DNA of 64,000 bases from Mucilaginibacter daejeonensis (GTDB taxonomy: Bacteria; Bacteroidota; Bacteroidia; Sphingobacteriales; Sphingobacteriaceae): contig NZ_CP086068.1 of assembly GCF_020783335.1 (NCBI RefSeq), forward strand, positions 3,038,001 to 3,102,000, written 5' to 3'. Below, piece by piece: positions 33,335 to 43,673 of the stretch. Position 1 is the first letter of the stretch. Each line of letters starts with the position of its first letter. The position numbers and the translations under genes are program-made. The notes beneath the pieces are model-generated. The model worked only from the letters and a program-made list of their open reading frames with translations, was not told where the DNA came from and searched no databases.

Positions 33335-34828
33335 CTACACCACTTGGTTTTTCACTGCTAAAGTTTTAAAATACTCGACGCTTTCCTTGGGATGGCGTTT
33401 CAAGGTCTTATAATCTATATAATAAAGCCCAAAACGGGTGCCATAACCGCTGGCCCATTCAAAATTATCCATCATGCTCCAGTAGAAATAGCCTTTGACA
33501 GGCACTTGTTCTGCGGTAGCTCTTTGAAGCTGCGTTAAGTAACTACGCATAAATGAGATCCGGTCGGTATCATAGATCTTTCCATTTGCTGTGATCTCAT
33601 CTGCGCTGCTATAGCCATTCTCTGTAATGTAAATACTTTTGGTCTTCCATATCTCGTACACATTCTTAGGTCCCCAATAAAGAGATTCAGGCCCCATTCG
33701 GTGCCATTCAGATGTACTGCGGGGGTGTGAACTGGCAAACGGTATCAATTGATACCCCAAGGTGTTACTAGCAGCCTCTACATAGCTGGACGGCATGTAA
33801 ATGTTTAGTCCCAGCAGATCAAGCGGGCTGCTTATGATGTTTAGATCACCAGCAACGATGTCAGGAGCATTTGCGCCGGCTTTTTGAAGATAGTGATCAG
33901 TGTATTTACCGTCCATGATCACGCTCAGGTAGCCTGCATTTTCTTCTCGCATTGCTATCTGTGATGCAAGGATGTGCTCGCGCGTATCTATAATGGGTAC
34001 AGGTATATCCAGGTTCTCAGCAAGGCCTACCTGGAATTTTCCATGCGATCTGATGGCCTGTACGCCCAAGCCGTGGGCAAGCGCAGCATGGTGGCGTACA
34101 TTATGCAAGCCTTTGGCTTCTAACTTAAGTCCTGGTGCAAATTGCCCGTTACCATATCCTAACTCTACAAATGTTCGGATCTCGTTCATGGTGAAAAAAT
34201 GCTTGACGCGATCGCCAAGCTTGCGGGCTATATAACCTGCATATTCACCGAAGGCATATGCTGTTTCACGGGATAGCCATCCTTTATATTTGTCTTGCAA
34301 ATGCTGAGGCAGATCCCAATGATAAAGCGTTGCAAACGGAGTGATGCCATTGGCCAGTAACTCATCCGTTAGCCGGTCATAATAGTCAAGCCCCTTTGGA
34401 TTGGGTTTACCTACACCATCTGGAAAAATACGAGACCAAGCTATAGAGAAACGAAATGTTTGGGCATTCATCTCTTTCATGAGTTTAACATCGTCTTTGT
34501 AGCGATGGTACATATCGCAAGCTACGTCGCCTGTCTCGTTATTTTTTACCTTTCCAGGTTGATGTGAGAATGTGTCCCAAATGGTTTTCCCACGTCCATC
34601 TTCGTTAACGGCTCCTTCTACTTGGTAAGACGCCGTGGCTGTTCCCCAAAGGAAGCCCTTGGGAAACATTCTGCTGTTATCTGGCTCCTGGACCTTCAAA
34701 GGCTCGTCGTGTAACGGTTCGGCTTGTGAAGGCAAAGCGGATAGTGCCGATAGGCCGGCAACAGATATGCCCGCTTGAATGAATTTACGACGGTTAAAAT
34801 TTGATATTTTTTTTGATGGATCAGACAT
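33335..34828 (-). CDS. GH1 beta-glucosidase with Tat signal
   Basis: 497 aa. A twin-arginine leader (NRRKFIQAG, residues 12-20, then a hydrophobic ISVAGLSALSAL) exports the folded enzyme to the periplasm. The GH1 domain starts FPKGFLWGTATASYQVEGA. The acid/base is E216 in FFTMNEIRTF (TFNEP in most members, here TMNEI) and the nucleophile is E403 in IYITENGYSS. It should release glucose from beta-linked oligosaccharides. It is downstream of the SusC-SusD-TIG operon, but a terminator at 34926-34963 separates them, so it has its own promoter. Confidence 0.93.
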   Translation of the reverse strand: MSDPSKKISNFNRRKFIQAGISVAGLSALSALPSQAEPLHDEPLKVQEPDNSRMFPKGFLWGTATASYQVEGAVNEDGRGKTIWDTFSHQPGKVKNNETGDVACDMYHRYKDDVKLMKEMNAQTFRFSIAWSRIFPDGVGKPNPKGLDYYDRLTDELLANGITPFATLYHWDLPQHLQDKYKGWLSRETAYAFGEYAGYIARKLGDRVKHFFTMNEIRTFVELGYGNGQFAPGLKLEAKGLHNVRHHAALAHGLGVQAIRSHGKFQVGLAENLDIPVPIIDTREHILASQIAMREENAGYLSVIMDGKYTDHYLQKAGANAPDIVAGDLNIISSPLDLLGLNIYMPSSYVEAASNTLGYQLIPFASSHPRSTSEWHRMGPESLYWGPKNVYEIWKTKSIYITENGYSSADEITANGKIYDTDRISFMRSYLTQLQRATAEQVPVKGYFYWSMMDNFEWASGYGTRFGLYYIDYKTLKRHPKESVEYFKTLAVKNQVV

Positions 34829-34925
34829 AGTTGAAATAGGTTAGATGTAAAAAATGAGGCTTTTACCGTCAATTTTCAAAGTAGTGTTCCTTGACAGATT
34901 ATGAGCGGCATTCGATGAAAACATT

Positions 34926-34963
34926 TAAAAAGGAGCCGCAAATTGGGATCATCTGCGGCTCCT
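34926..34963 (-). terminator. Rho-independent terminator of the beta-glucan SusCD operon
   Basis: AGGAGCCGCA pairs with TGCGGCTCCT around a 13-nt loop. On the minus strand a T5 tract follows. It ends the TIG-domain gene transcript 14 nt after its stop codon. Confidence 0.85.
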
Positions 34964-34976
34964 TAAAAGCTACGGT

Positions 34977-36146
34977 CTATATAAAGCCGATATCATCGAT
35001 GTAAATAGTTTCGGGCGATGAGATACCGCTAAGCTCTTGTATACGCAACTGCTCCAAGATCACCGGCCGTGTTCCAAAACTTGATAATGGAATAGTGAGA
35101 TCCGTCCATTGACCGGCTTTGAGGGTCACTACCACTCCTTCATTATCAGTAATGGCCTGTTTGCCATCTTTATCAGGTCCCATTACCATGACCCTGACCA
35201 GCCTGCCATCAGTACCCGGACCGCCATATATAGATAATTTAACAGCCGATTTATCGCTCAGGCTAATGGTGCCGCCGCCATTACCGATCTGGAACCCTGC
35301 GTATCCACCCAGATAGGTAACAGCTATGGAATTGGTACCTCTTTTTACTGGCGACGTATTACTGAAGTTGGGTTTATCACCGCCGTTCCATCCACCTACC
35401 CACCAGCCTTTGGCCAGTGCGTCGTCGTACACTAAATATCGGAACCCGAAAGAGCCAACAGACCTGGTAGTGCCACCAGGCGTGGTCACGTAAATAAATG
35501 CCTGAACGATACCATTGGGCACGCGCACCTGTATCTGTGTGGCGCTAGGTGTACCAATGATGGTCGCAGGTGTGTTATCGAACGTCACTGCGGTCACGCC
35601 ATTGAAATTCGTACCGGTGATGGTCACTGTTTCTCCCGCACCACCAGCTACTGGTGTGAAACTGGTGATCGACGCTGCAGGTTGCTGTATAACAAAGTCA
35701 AAATTGAACTGGCCATTTCGTGTAACTACCGTCAATTTATTAGGCTGACCGCTTCCCCAAGGTGCATTAGTGGGTATGGTGATGATAATACTGTTCTCGG
35801 TCACCAGTGCAGGGTTGAAGTATGCAGAAACGCCATTAAATAACACTTGGGTAGTAGAACCCAGATTCTCTCCCATGATAGCGTATAAGCCATTCAAACG
35901 GCCGCTGGTCACAGTAGAGTCGAATGCCACTTGTTTTACTTTGTCGGCGATAGTACTGGAGTCAAGCGTGATACGGGTGGTGATGTTCTTAAAAGTAGAA
36001 TCTTTACTAACGGTTCTCACCCGTGTGATCACTGGCGCACCTGAACTGCCGTTGTCATTATCTTTCTTGCATGACGTGATCAATGATGTTACCAGGAACA
36101 CCAAAATGAGTATTTTTATTGTCTGAATGAGGGAATGCTTTTTCAT
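34977..36146 (-). CDS. TIG/IPT-domain surface glycan-binding lipoprotein
   Basis: 389 aa. A lipoprotein signal ends LITSCKKDN. Two IPT/TIG immunoglobulin-like domains follow: about 60-150 (LNGLYAIMGENLG) and about 155-230 (ASITSFTPVAGGAGETVTITG). The C-terminal ~150 residues form a beta-rich module with WWVGGWNGGDKPNF and YIDDIGFI, likely a carbohydrate-binding domain. This is the place and architecture of surface glycan-binding proteins (SGBP-B/SusE-like) in beta-glucan loci. It is the last gene of the SusC-SusD operon and sits on the outer membrane surface. Confidence 0.88.
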   Translation of the reverse strand: MKKHSLIQTIKILILVFLVTSLITSCKKDNDNGSSGAPVITRVRTVSKDSTFKNITTRITLDSSTIADKVKQVAFDSTVTSGRLNGLYAIMGENLGSTTQVLFNGVSAYFNPALVTENSIIITIPTNAPWGSGQPNKLTVVTRNGQFNFDFVIQQPAASITSFTPVAGGAGETVTITGTNFNGVTAVTFDNTPATIIGTPSATQIQVRVPNGIVQAFIYVTTPGGTTRSVGSFGFRYLVYDDALAKGWWVGGWNGGDKPNFSNTSPVKRGTNSIAVTYLGGYAGFQIGNGGGTISLSDKSAVKLSIYGGPGTDGRLVRVMVMGPDKDGKQAITDNEGVVVTLKAGQWTDLTIPLSSFGTRPVILEQLRIQELSGISSPETIYIDDIGFI

Positions 36147-36159
36147 TGCTCTTCAATAT

Positions 36160-37758
36160 TTAATTAAAAACATAGGGTATTGGGGCCTGCGTAAGTTTAC
36201 TGTTCTGAGCCACTTCGGTGGCCGGATACGGGAATACAAAGTTGGCGTTGGTGGGCGTATACTTTTGTGAATAAGTGACCGGCGGTTTATCGGCACTATA
36301 TATACCGCGCTCTTGACCACTGATCACGGCAATGGCTTTAGGGTGTTGGTTGTTCAATATACCATTCCAGCCGTCCATGCGGTAAAGGTCGAACCAGTAA
36401 TCGCCCTCTATCGCAAATTCTACCCGGCGTTCATGCAGGATGTCGGCTTGGGTGATCGCAGGCAAGGCGTTCAAACCGGCGCGTAATCTTACTTTATTGA
36501 ATGGTGTAAGCGCGGCAGGGTCTGATGTGGTCGTTCTACCGGCCAAAACTGCTTCTGCCTCGATAAGTAGCACATCAGAGTAACGCATCAGGTAGGTGTT
36601 GTTACCTGCTGAGAACTGAGCACCTAAGCCGCCATTATCGGCGGGTGTACCTACTACATATTTTTTGATCGCCGCACGGGTGTCCTGCGCATTAACATCG
36701 CTTGGCACGGTGTAACCGCCATTAGCCTGATCCAATTCAGGATATTTGGCACCAGCCAGCATAATGGTCGCAGCCACCCGCTGATCGCCGGGCTCATAGG
36801 CCTGCTGAAGGTCGATCGATGGGCCGATCACCGCGTAGCCATCGCCCGTACCGGTGATCGATGAATTGTATGCAAAAGATGACTGTAGTGAATTACCGTG
36901 TCCGTAGCTACCGCCACCTAACCACTGTATAGCGATCACCGACTCCTCGTTGTTGTTATTGGCCGTTTTGAACAGATCATTGTATGATTTGCCTTGTACG
37001 TCGCTTCCATAGAGTTTGAATTCGCCGCTGTTGATCACTTTTTCGGCACAAATTTTTGCGTTAGCATGATCCCCCATGTAAAGGTACACCTTAGCAAGCA
37101 GCGCCGTTGCCGACCCGCTGGATACATGCCCCTGCGCCTGCGAAGAACCACTGCGAACCATTGCCGTGCAATTAGCTTCGGCAAATTTGAGGTCGTTAAC
37201 AATGAACTTGTACACGTCACTTACCGGGTTGGTATTGACCTGGAAATTGTCAACATAATCCAGGCTATTTTCAATGATGGGTACATTTCCCCAAACCCGA
37301 ACCAAATAAAAGTAGGCCAGGGCGCGCATGAGGTGCGCTTCGCCAAGGGCATTGTTCACCACATTGGCAGGTACCGATGCCGGCACTTTATTTTTAAGGT
37401 TGTTGATCAGGGCATTTGATTGAGCAACTACCGTGAATAACGAGCGCCATCCGTCGGCCAAGACGATGTTATCGCCTGTTACTGCGAATTTGCCGAAATT
37501 GACCACATCACTTGAGTAGGTCCTGGCGTTCCCACCATAGAGTTCGGTAATGGCCCAGCTGGCTTGGTTATTCCAATGAAACCAAGGTGAATTGTACAAG
37601 GCATTGGTACTCGACCGTACCTGATCGGTATTCTGGTAAAAGTTATCCAGCGTAAGTGCGCTCTCTGGCGGCCGGTTAAAGAATTCCTTTTTGCATCCGG
37701 TCAATATCAGTATCACCGGGATGAAAAAGAACGGTATATAGTTGATGTTTTTTTTCAT
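36160..37758 (-). CDS. SusD/RagB-family outer-membrane lipoprotein
   Basis: 532 aa. The signal ends ILTGCKKEFF. The N-terminal helical TPR-type region (DNFYQNTDQVRSSTNALYN) and the C-terminal RagB/SusD domain with RLRAGLNALP, ERRVEFAIEGDYWFDLYR and NFVFPYPATEVAQNSKLTQ are diagnostic. SusD proteins form the lid on the SusC channel and bind the glycan. The gene follows SusC by 17 nt and precedes the TIG gene by 13 nt. Confidence 0.96.
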   Translation of the reverse strand: MKKNINYIPFFFIPVILILTGCKKEFFNRPPESALTLDNFYQNTDQVRSSTNALYNSPWFHWNNQASWAITELYGGNARTYSSDVVNFGKFAVTGDNIVLADGWRSLFTVVAQSNALINNLKNKVPASVPANVVNNALGEAHLMRALAYFYLVRVWGNVPIIENSLDYVDNFQVNTNPVSDVYKFIVNDLKFAEANCTAMVRSGSSQAQGHVSSGSATALLAKVYLYMGDHANAKICAEKVINSGEFKLYGSDVQGKSYNDLFKTANNNNEESVIAIQWLGGGSYGHGNSLQSSFAYNSSITGTGDGYAVIGPSIDLQQAYEPGDQRVAATIMLAGAKYPELDQANGGYTVPSDVNAQDTRAAIKKYVVGTPADNGGLGAQFSAGNNTYLMRYSDVLLIEAEAVLAGRTTTSDPAALTPFNKVRLRAGLNALPAITQADILHERRVEFAIEGDYWFDLYRMDGWNGILNNQHPKAIAVISGQERGIYSADKPPVTYSQKYTPTNANFVFPYPATEVAQNSKLTQAPIPYVFN

Positions 37759-37775
37759 TTGACGTGCTTCAAAAT

Positions 37776-40700
37776 TTAAAATTCAGCGTTTATCCCTAAA
37801 GTGATAGTACGTGGTATAGGATAGCGGCCCAGGTCAATATTGGTCAGGAATACGTTCTGGTTATTGGCACCGATCTCTGGATCATAGCCCTTGTAGGGAG
37901 TGAACGTGTACAGGTTCTGCACGCTGCCATAAAACCTTAAGCGGCTCAACTTGATGCGTTTGATCAACATGGTCGGCAAATTGTATCCCAAGGTCACGTT
38001 CTGTATCCTCAAGTACGACCCGCTTGAGATATATCGATCTGAAATGACCAGGTTGGGATTGTCCGTACCACCTTTTGGGGCAGGGATATTAGAGTCAGCG
38101 TTAGTAGGGGTCCAGAAACCAGCCACAGATGCTAACTGATTTTGGTAGAGACTTGACGCGCCGGCAATAGTACGGTTAAGCACGTTCAGGATCTTTGCAC
38201 CATATGAACCATTCAGGAACAAGGAAAGATCGAACGCCCCATAATTGAACGTATTGGTTAGACCGTAGGTGAACTTAGGGTTAGGGTTTCCTAACGAGGT
38301 CTGATCGTTCTGATCTATCTTTCCGTCACCATTCAGGTCTTGATATTGGATATCCCCAAGCCATGTGCCTGCTTGCGTTGGAGCCAACGGGCGTCCGAAT
38401 TGATTTGGTGCATTGCGCAGTTGTGCGTCGGTACGGAAAATACCTGCCACCTTGTAGCCATAGAACTCGCCTACTGAACTGCCCACTGTGGTACGAGTGA
38501 CAGGTAGGTGCAGGAAGCCGTTGATCACTTCGCCAATGAGTGGCCCGCTGTTATTGGCCAACGATACTACCTTATTTTGATAGTGAGAGAACACCAGATT
38601 AGAATTCCATTTCAACTTACCATCTTTAAGGTTCTGGGAACGTATGGAAAATTCAAAGCCATTGTTCTTCAAGTTGCCGCCATTAATCGTCGGTGGATTG
38701 ATCCCACCCAGGTAGTTGGCATCACCGATCAGGTAAGATGGTAGTGGCTGCTGGAAGAGGAAATTTTTGGAGGTCTTGTTGTACCAGTCGAAAATAAGAT
38801 CCACCCGGTTACCGAACAGGCTTGCGTCGATACCGATATCTGTTTGTATAGAAGTTTGCCAGGTAAGGTTGGGATTAGGTATCTGATTGAACAAAAAACC
38901 GGTACCCAAGCCGGTAGACGATGGCGTAAGCGATGAGCCGAAGAGGTAACCACCAATATCCTGGTTACCCACCTGGCCATAACCTGCTCTTAGCTTGATA
39001 TTGTTAGCGAACGACTTGATCTTAGCCATGAATGGCTCATCAGACAAGCGCCATGATAAGGCGAATGATGGGAAGTAGCCAGTGTTGCGTGATGATGAAA
39101 AGTTGGAAGACTTGTCGGCACGGATGGTGGCCGTGATACTGTATTTGCCGTTGTAGGTATAGATACCTCGCGCATAAGCAGATTCCAATACGCCGCTACC
39201 TTTGAACTCATCATTACGGGCAGTTGCCGCATCGCCTAAATTTAAGGTTTGCAGGTCATTGCTAAAGAACTTCTGACGGTATGCCGAAACGCCTCGGTAG
39301 GTGTATTGCTGCACCTCATAACCGAGCAATCCCGTTACCGCATGCTTACCACCAAATGTATGATTGTAGTTGAGGTACTCTTTCCAATCCCAAAAGGTAT
39401 TTTGAGTGGATAACTCGCTCAACGACGCGGTGGTATTGACATATTGCCCCCAGGCATAAGTAGGGTTAAATAGCCGGTTATCGGTAAAATTGAAATCGCC
39501 GCCCAGTTCCGAACGTAGAGATAGGTCGTTGCTAAAGCGAAGGTCGGCGTAAATGTTACCGTTGATCTTGTTACGTATCAGATTATTGGTGATGCTCAAA
39601 GCTTGCGCTACAGCATTGATGGCCCCTCCTACCTGATTGGCAGGTGGCCCGGCAAAAGAGCCGTCGGCATTGCGTACAGCTATATCGGGAGAGTTGAGCA
39701 AGGCATTATAGATGATGCCGTTATTGTCAGAGAACACAACGTTCTCATTAGTGCGGCTTCCAGACAAGGTCATGCCTACGTTCAGCCAGCTTTTGGCCTG
39801 GCTATTCACGTTCGAACGAAAAGAGTAACGGTCAAAGCCCGACCCGATCACCATTCCATCCTGATTCAAGTATCCGCCAGACAGGTAATAGTTAGTACCA
39901 TCTTTACCACCCGAGATCGATACCTGATGACTTTGCATAGCTGCAGTACGAAATATCTCACGCTGCCAGTCAGTTCCCTTACCCAGCAAACTTGGGTCGG
40001 CGAACTCGGGACGAGTGGCGCCGTAAATTTCACCAAGTGTATTTTGCAGGTTAGCATACTGCTTAAGGTCCATCATTTTCAGGTACTTTGCGGGTTGCTG
40101 TATACCGGCCCAACCATCATAGATCACTTTTGCAGATGCGTTCTTACCGCGCTTGGTGGTGATCAGGATAACGCCGTTGGACGCCCGGCTACCATAGATA
40201 GCTGCTGCCGACGCATCTTTCAAAACATCTACCGACTCTATATCACTAGGATTGATCAATGAAAGTGGACTAACAGCCGTTTGATCATTGTTAAGGCTTT
40301 GCAGCGGAGATCTGCCACTTGTGCTGGAATTGTTGGCGTCGCCGGAAACGGGTACGCCATCTATCACATACAAGGGCTCGTTGCTACCACTCAATGAGGT
40401 GATACCCCTGATATGCACCGAGGTAGAGCTTCCGGGCGCACCCGAGTTTTGGGTAATGGTAAGTCCGGCCGCTTTACCTTGTAACATCTGGTCGATGCTG
40501 GTTTGGGGTACATCCTGGATATCTTTGGCTGATACGGAAGATACCGCACCATTGATATCACCACGCTTTTGCGTACCGTAACCGATAACTACTACGTTAT
40601 CGAGTGACTTTACTGACTCTTGAAGAACCACGTTGATCAGCGTCTGATCACCAACGGTGATCTCCTGGTCAACATAGCCAATGTAGCTGAACACCAATAT

Positions 40701-41216
40701 GTCCTTACTGTTGGCAGTGATACGGTAATTGCCGTTATTGTCTGTTTGCGTGCCGCCGCTGGCACCCTTAATTTTGATGGTAACACCAGGCAAAGGCTGA
40801 CCTTTACTATCAAGTACTTTTCCTCTGACCTCGGCTTGAACGATCGCAGGCGCGGGCATCTCTTTACGACGCAGGACGATCGTTTTGTCCTTAATGAGGT
40901 AAGTGAGGGGCTGACCGGTGAAACAAGCATCAAGTGTCTCTTTTAACGAAGCGTTCGTCAGATCGATAGACACCGAACGGCTCCCTTCCAGCATTTCATC
41001 AGTATAAAGAAATTGGTACTGGCTCTGCCGCTGTATCTCGGTCATCACTGATAACAGTGATGACCTTTGCTTTTGAATGGTCAATCGCTGCGCGCTTGAG
41101 GCGAACGATAACTGTAAAAAAACGGTAACGGAAAGTAAAAATGTGATTCTCATAACCCGCAGGATTTTTGGGGTGAAAGCGGTTAGCTCACACTCTCGCG
41201 GAGTGTAAAATTTCAT
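37776..41216 (-). CDS. SusC/RagA-family TonB-dependent transporter with STN domain
   Basis: 1146 aa. Signal region to about residue 43, then an STN (secretin/TonB N-terminal) domain (about 45-115), a carboxypeptidase-D-like beta-sandwich with GKVLDSKGQPLPGVTIKIKG, the TonB box region VVVIGYGTQKRGDINGAVSS, a plug with LYVIDGVPV and DIESVDVLKDASAAAIYGSRASNG, and a 22-strand barrel. It imports glycan oligomers across the outer membrane. The STN domain normally contacts the FecR anti-sigma factor, and a FecR gene lies directly upstream (41349-42518), so transport is coupled to induction. Confidence 0.96.
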   Translation of the reverse strand: MKFYTPRECELTAFTPKILRVMRITFLLSVTVFLQLSFASSAQRLTIQKQRSSLLSVMTEIQRQSQYQFLYTDEMLEGSRSVSIDLTNASLKETLDACFTGQPLTYLIKDKTIVLRRKEMPAPAIVQAEVRGKVLDSKGQPLPGVTIKIKGASGGTQTDNNGNYRITANSKDILVFSYIGYVDQEITVGDQTLINVVLQESVKSLDNVVVIGYGTQKRGDINGAVSSVSAKDIQDVPQTSIDQMLQGKAAGLTITQNSGAPGSSTSVHIRGITSLSGSNEPLYVIDGVPVSGDANNSSTSGRSPLQSLNNDQTAVSPLSLINPSDIESVDVLKDASAAAIYGSRASNGVILITTKRGKNASAKVIYDGWAGIQQPAKYLKMMDLKQYANLQNTLGEIYGATRPEFADPSLLGKGTDWQREIFRTAAMQSHQVSISGGKDGTNYYLSGGYLNQDGMVIGSGFDRYSFRSNVNSQAKSWLNVGMTLSGSRTNENVVFSDNNGIIYNALLNSPDIAVRNADGSFAGPPANQVGGAINAVAQALSITNNLIRNKINGNIYADLRFSNDLSLRSELGGDFNFTDNRLFNPTYAWGQYVNTTASLSELSTQNTFWDWKEYLNYNHTFGGKHAVTGLLGYEVQQYTYRGVSAYRQKFFSNDLQTLNLGDAATARNDEFKGSGVLESAYARGIYTYNGKYSITATIRADKSSNFSSSRNTGYFPSFALSWRLSDEPFMAKIKSFANNIKLRAGYGQVGNQDIGGYLFGSSLTPSSTGLGTGFLFNQIPNPNLTWQTSIQTDIGIDASLFGNRVDLIFDWYNKTSKNFLFQQPLPSYLIGDANYLGGINPPTINGGNLKNNGFEFSIRSQNLKDGKLKWNSNLVFSHYQNKVVSLANNSGPLIGEVINGFLHLPVTRTTVGSSVGEFYGYKVAGIFRTDAQLRNAPNQFGRPLAPTQAGTWLGDIQYQDLNGDGKIDQNDQTSLGNPNPKFTYGLTNTFNYGAFDLSLFLNGSYGAKILNVLNRTIAGASSLYQNQLASVAGFWTPTNADSNIPAPKGGTDNPNLVISDRYISSGSYLRIQNVTLGYNLPTMLIKRIKLSRLRFYGSVQNLYTFTPYKGYDPEIGANNQNVFLTNIDLGRYPIPRTITLGINAEF

Positions 41217-41348
41217 ATATTTGAAGAAGTTTGGTTCTGAATTGGTTAGTAGATCGTAATGGAATTATTAACGGAGCAGCCAAACGCCGACCGGGAGTGT
41301 TGCACCACTTCCGGTTCATTTGCCTCTCTCCTACATCGTATGTAAAGT

Positions 41349-42518
41349 TTAAGGCATAACGATAACACTCCTTTCTTCCACCTTAAAGTGAACTAATCCG
41401 GTTGATTCAAGTGTACTTAATACTTCGGTCAAGTTTCGCGAACGTGGTACCGTTCCTACAAACCCCTCGGAAGTTGGCTTTCCTCGATAAATGATCTGAA
41501 CATCATACCAGCGGGCAATTTTTCGCATGATCTCAGGTATTTTCTCATGCGCGAAGTTGAATTTGCCGTTCTTCCACTCTATAGATTGGTCGGCATCCAC
41601 TTCGGCAACCTGGATGTCAGTATTTACCCTGCTTTGCTGGCCTGGCACGAGAGTCCTTTTTAATGCACCTTTGCTGACCTGAACAGAACCTTCTAATAAA
41701 GTAGTGTTCACCGTAGGTTCGTTACTATATGCCATCACATTGAAGTGGGTGCCTAATACTTTGATCTCAGACCGAGCAGTTGCCACGATAAATGGATTAG
41801 CTCTATTTTTGGCCACTTCAAAATAGCCTTCTCCTGTAAGCTCTACACGGCGAGTGCTGTCACCAAATTTCACCGGGAACTTTAATGAAGAAGATGCATT
41901 TAGCCATACCTGAGTTCCATCAGGTAATGTGACCTGGTATTGGCCGCCTGCCGGCGTTGATAGTATATTCCAAACGGGTCTGCCGGCCGAAGCGGGCGCT
42001 AAGCTTCCCGAGTACGCTATATTGTTCTTGTCTAAGCGGATCGTAGTGATACCGTTGTCATTAGTGATCTCGCTTCCATGAGTATCAGAAAGGATCATCT
42101 TCTTGCCATTGGCTAAAATGAGCTCGGCCTTATTGGTACCAGGCAGGATCACCTGGTGCTTTTTATAAGCCACCTTTGATGGCACGCCGTTCGGCGACCT
42201 AAGCAGAAATATACCTACACTGACAAACATTAAAATGGCAGCAGCTATTGCCCATCGTTGGATGGTAAAATGTCTTTGAGGCAAGGCAGGAGTGTCAATG
42301 TTATGGAGTATGTTATTAATGATCTCTTCTTTGTCGACACCTGGCACTTTCTCTTCGGCTTTTAATTGCTCCCACATAAGCCACATTGCCTCATCCATGC
42401 CTTCGGGTGTATCGTCTTGGCGCAATAGCTGTAACAACTCGCGCAGCTCCGCCCGTGTGCAGCTACTGTCCGCGTATCGCTGCAGCAGATACGGTATTCG
42501 GCTTGTTGAATTGAACAT
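41349..42518 (-). CDS. FecR-family anti-sigma factor
   Basis: 389 aa. A cytoplasmic helical anti-sigma region (about 1-80, LLQRYADSSCTRAELRELLQ) is followed by one membrane span (about 87-105), a periplasmic FecR domain with GGQYQVTLPDGTQVWLNASSSLKFP, and a C-terminal DUF4974 domain (LTEVLSTLESTGLVHFKVEE). It should hold a sigma factor until the SusC STN domain signals substrate. The usual adjacent sigma gene is not next to it: a divergent GH16 gene separates it from the sigma gene at 43674-44273. Confidence 0.95.
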   Translation of the reverse strand: MFNSTSRIPYLLQRYADSSCTRAELRELLQLLRQDDTPEGMDEAMWLMWEQLKAEEKVPGVDKEEIINNILHNIDTPALPQRHFTIQRWAIAAAILMFVSVGIFLLRSPNGVPSKVAYKKHQVILPGTNKAELILANGKKMILSDTHGSEITNDNGITTIRLDKNNIAYSGSLAPASAGRPVWNILSTPAGGQYQVTLPDGTQVWLNASSSLKFPVKFGDSTRRVELTGEGYFEVAKNRANPFIVATARSEIKVLGTHFNVMAYSNEPTVNTTLLEGSVQVSKGALKRTLVPGQQSRVNTDIQVAEVDADQSIEWKNGKFNFAHEKIPEIMRKIARWYDVQIIYRGKPTSEGFVGTVPRSRNLTEVLSTLESTGLVHFKVEERSVIVMP

Positions 42519-42718
42519 GAATGGTGAGGTATATAATGGTTATATAAGGCAAAGACGTTAGTTTTTCGTAATCGTACTGTCAACCGCGAAAAAAATCTTA
42601 GTAAAAATATTTTATGCAACAGGCAGTACGAAAGATCAGCCCGGCCGTCTTGCTTATAACTCCGGAGAAGATCAAGCCACATAGGCTTATTAAATTTAGT
42701 AAACCAATTATTTAGAAT

Positions 42719-43609
42719 ATGAAAAGTCCTTACTTAATGGCGGCCGCCGCCATGTACCTTGCACTTCTGTCTTGTAAAAAGGTAGAAATGTCTACAGTTG
42801 ATCAAGTTCCAACACCAGGGTCCAGCGTGCTTGCGCCCGAGGCTGTTGGGCCTTGGAACCGCGTCTTCACCGAAAACTTCAGCAATAGCTCCAGTTTTAA
42901 TAACTGGACAAAAGCCGATCGGTCCGACTACAATTCAAATGCTTGTGTTTATGACCCGAATGTACCCGTTATAGGCAATTATGACTCCCGAGACGTTTTG
43001 GTATTGACCGCTACTAAAAATGGCAACTCATATAGATCAGGGCATGTTAAATCCAATTTTTCTTTCAAGCCTGGGGTAAATGAAGAGTACCGTACAAGTG
43101 CCTCTATCAAATTTATCGCCCTGGACGGGACCACCTGGAAAGACTTTACGCAAACCTATGGCGCCTGGCCAGCCTTTTGGACCGTTCAAGAAACCAACTG
43201 GCCTGTGAATGGCGAGATCGATATCGTAGAAGCTTACTCATTCGGCAACAGTGCTAAGTATGCCAGCAACCTCTTTTATGGCAGCTCTGCAAATAATAAT
43301 CAGTTAGGCAACACTTGTGAGAAACCATACAATGTGAACGCCGGCTGGCATATGTATGATGAATATTGGAAGAATGAGAATGGTAACGTGACCGTCACTA
43401 TCCAGTTAGATGGAGTAACGGTAGCTACCTACACCAATGCCATTAATGGTAATTTAAGATTGCAGAATTTTGGACCACACAACATCATATTTAACCTGAA
43501 TGTGGGATCGAATAGTAATCTTGGCATCTTTAATAACAGCCAGATCAACTTATTCAGCAAAACCATGATGTGGGTAGATTATGTGACCGTTGACAAGCGC
43601 ACCTTATAA
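42719..43609 (+). CDS. GH16-family endo-beta-glucanase lipoprotein
   Basis: 296 aa. A short lipoprotein signal ends LALLSC (Cys19). A single GH16 jelly-roll domain follows from about residue 45. The catalytic motif GEIDIVEA supplies nucleophile E166, D168 and acid/base E171. AWPAFWTVQ (149-157) and WHMYDEYWKNENGNVTVTIQLDG are further family marks. The enzyme is probably on the cell surface and cuts beta-1,3 or mixed-linkage glucan (laminarinase/lichenase-type), feeding the SusCD pair and GH1. It is the only plus-strand gene in the locus, set between anti-sigma and sigma genes. Confidence 0.92.
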   Translation: MKSPYLMAAAAMYLALLSCKKVEMSTVDQVPTPGSSVLAPEAVGPWNRVFTENFSNSSSFNNWTKADRSDYNSNACVYDPNVPVIGNYDSRDVLVLTATKNGNSYRSGHVKSNFSFKPGVNEEYRTSASIKFIALDGTTWKDFTQTYGAWPAFWTVQETNWPVNGEIDIVEAYSFGNSAKYASNLFYGSSANNNQLGNTCEKPYNVNAGWHMYDEYWKNENGNVTVTIQLDGVTVATYTNAINGNLRLQNFGPHNIIFNLNVGSNSNLGIFNNSQINLFSKTMMWVDYVTVDKRTL

Positions 43610-43628
43610 GTTTGTGTTCATATAATGC

Positions 43629-43663
43629 AAAAGGGTTATCCGAATATGACGGATAACCCTTTT
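43629..43663. terminator. Bidirectional terminator between GH16 and sigma genes
   Basis: AAAAGGGTTATCCG, a 7-nt loop and its exact reverse complement end in TTTT on both strands. It sits between the convergent GH16 and ECF sigma genes, 20 and 11 nt from their ends. Confidence 0.9.
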
Positions 43664-43673
43664 ATTATTAAAA

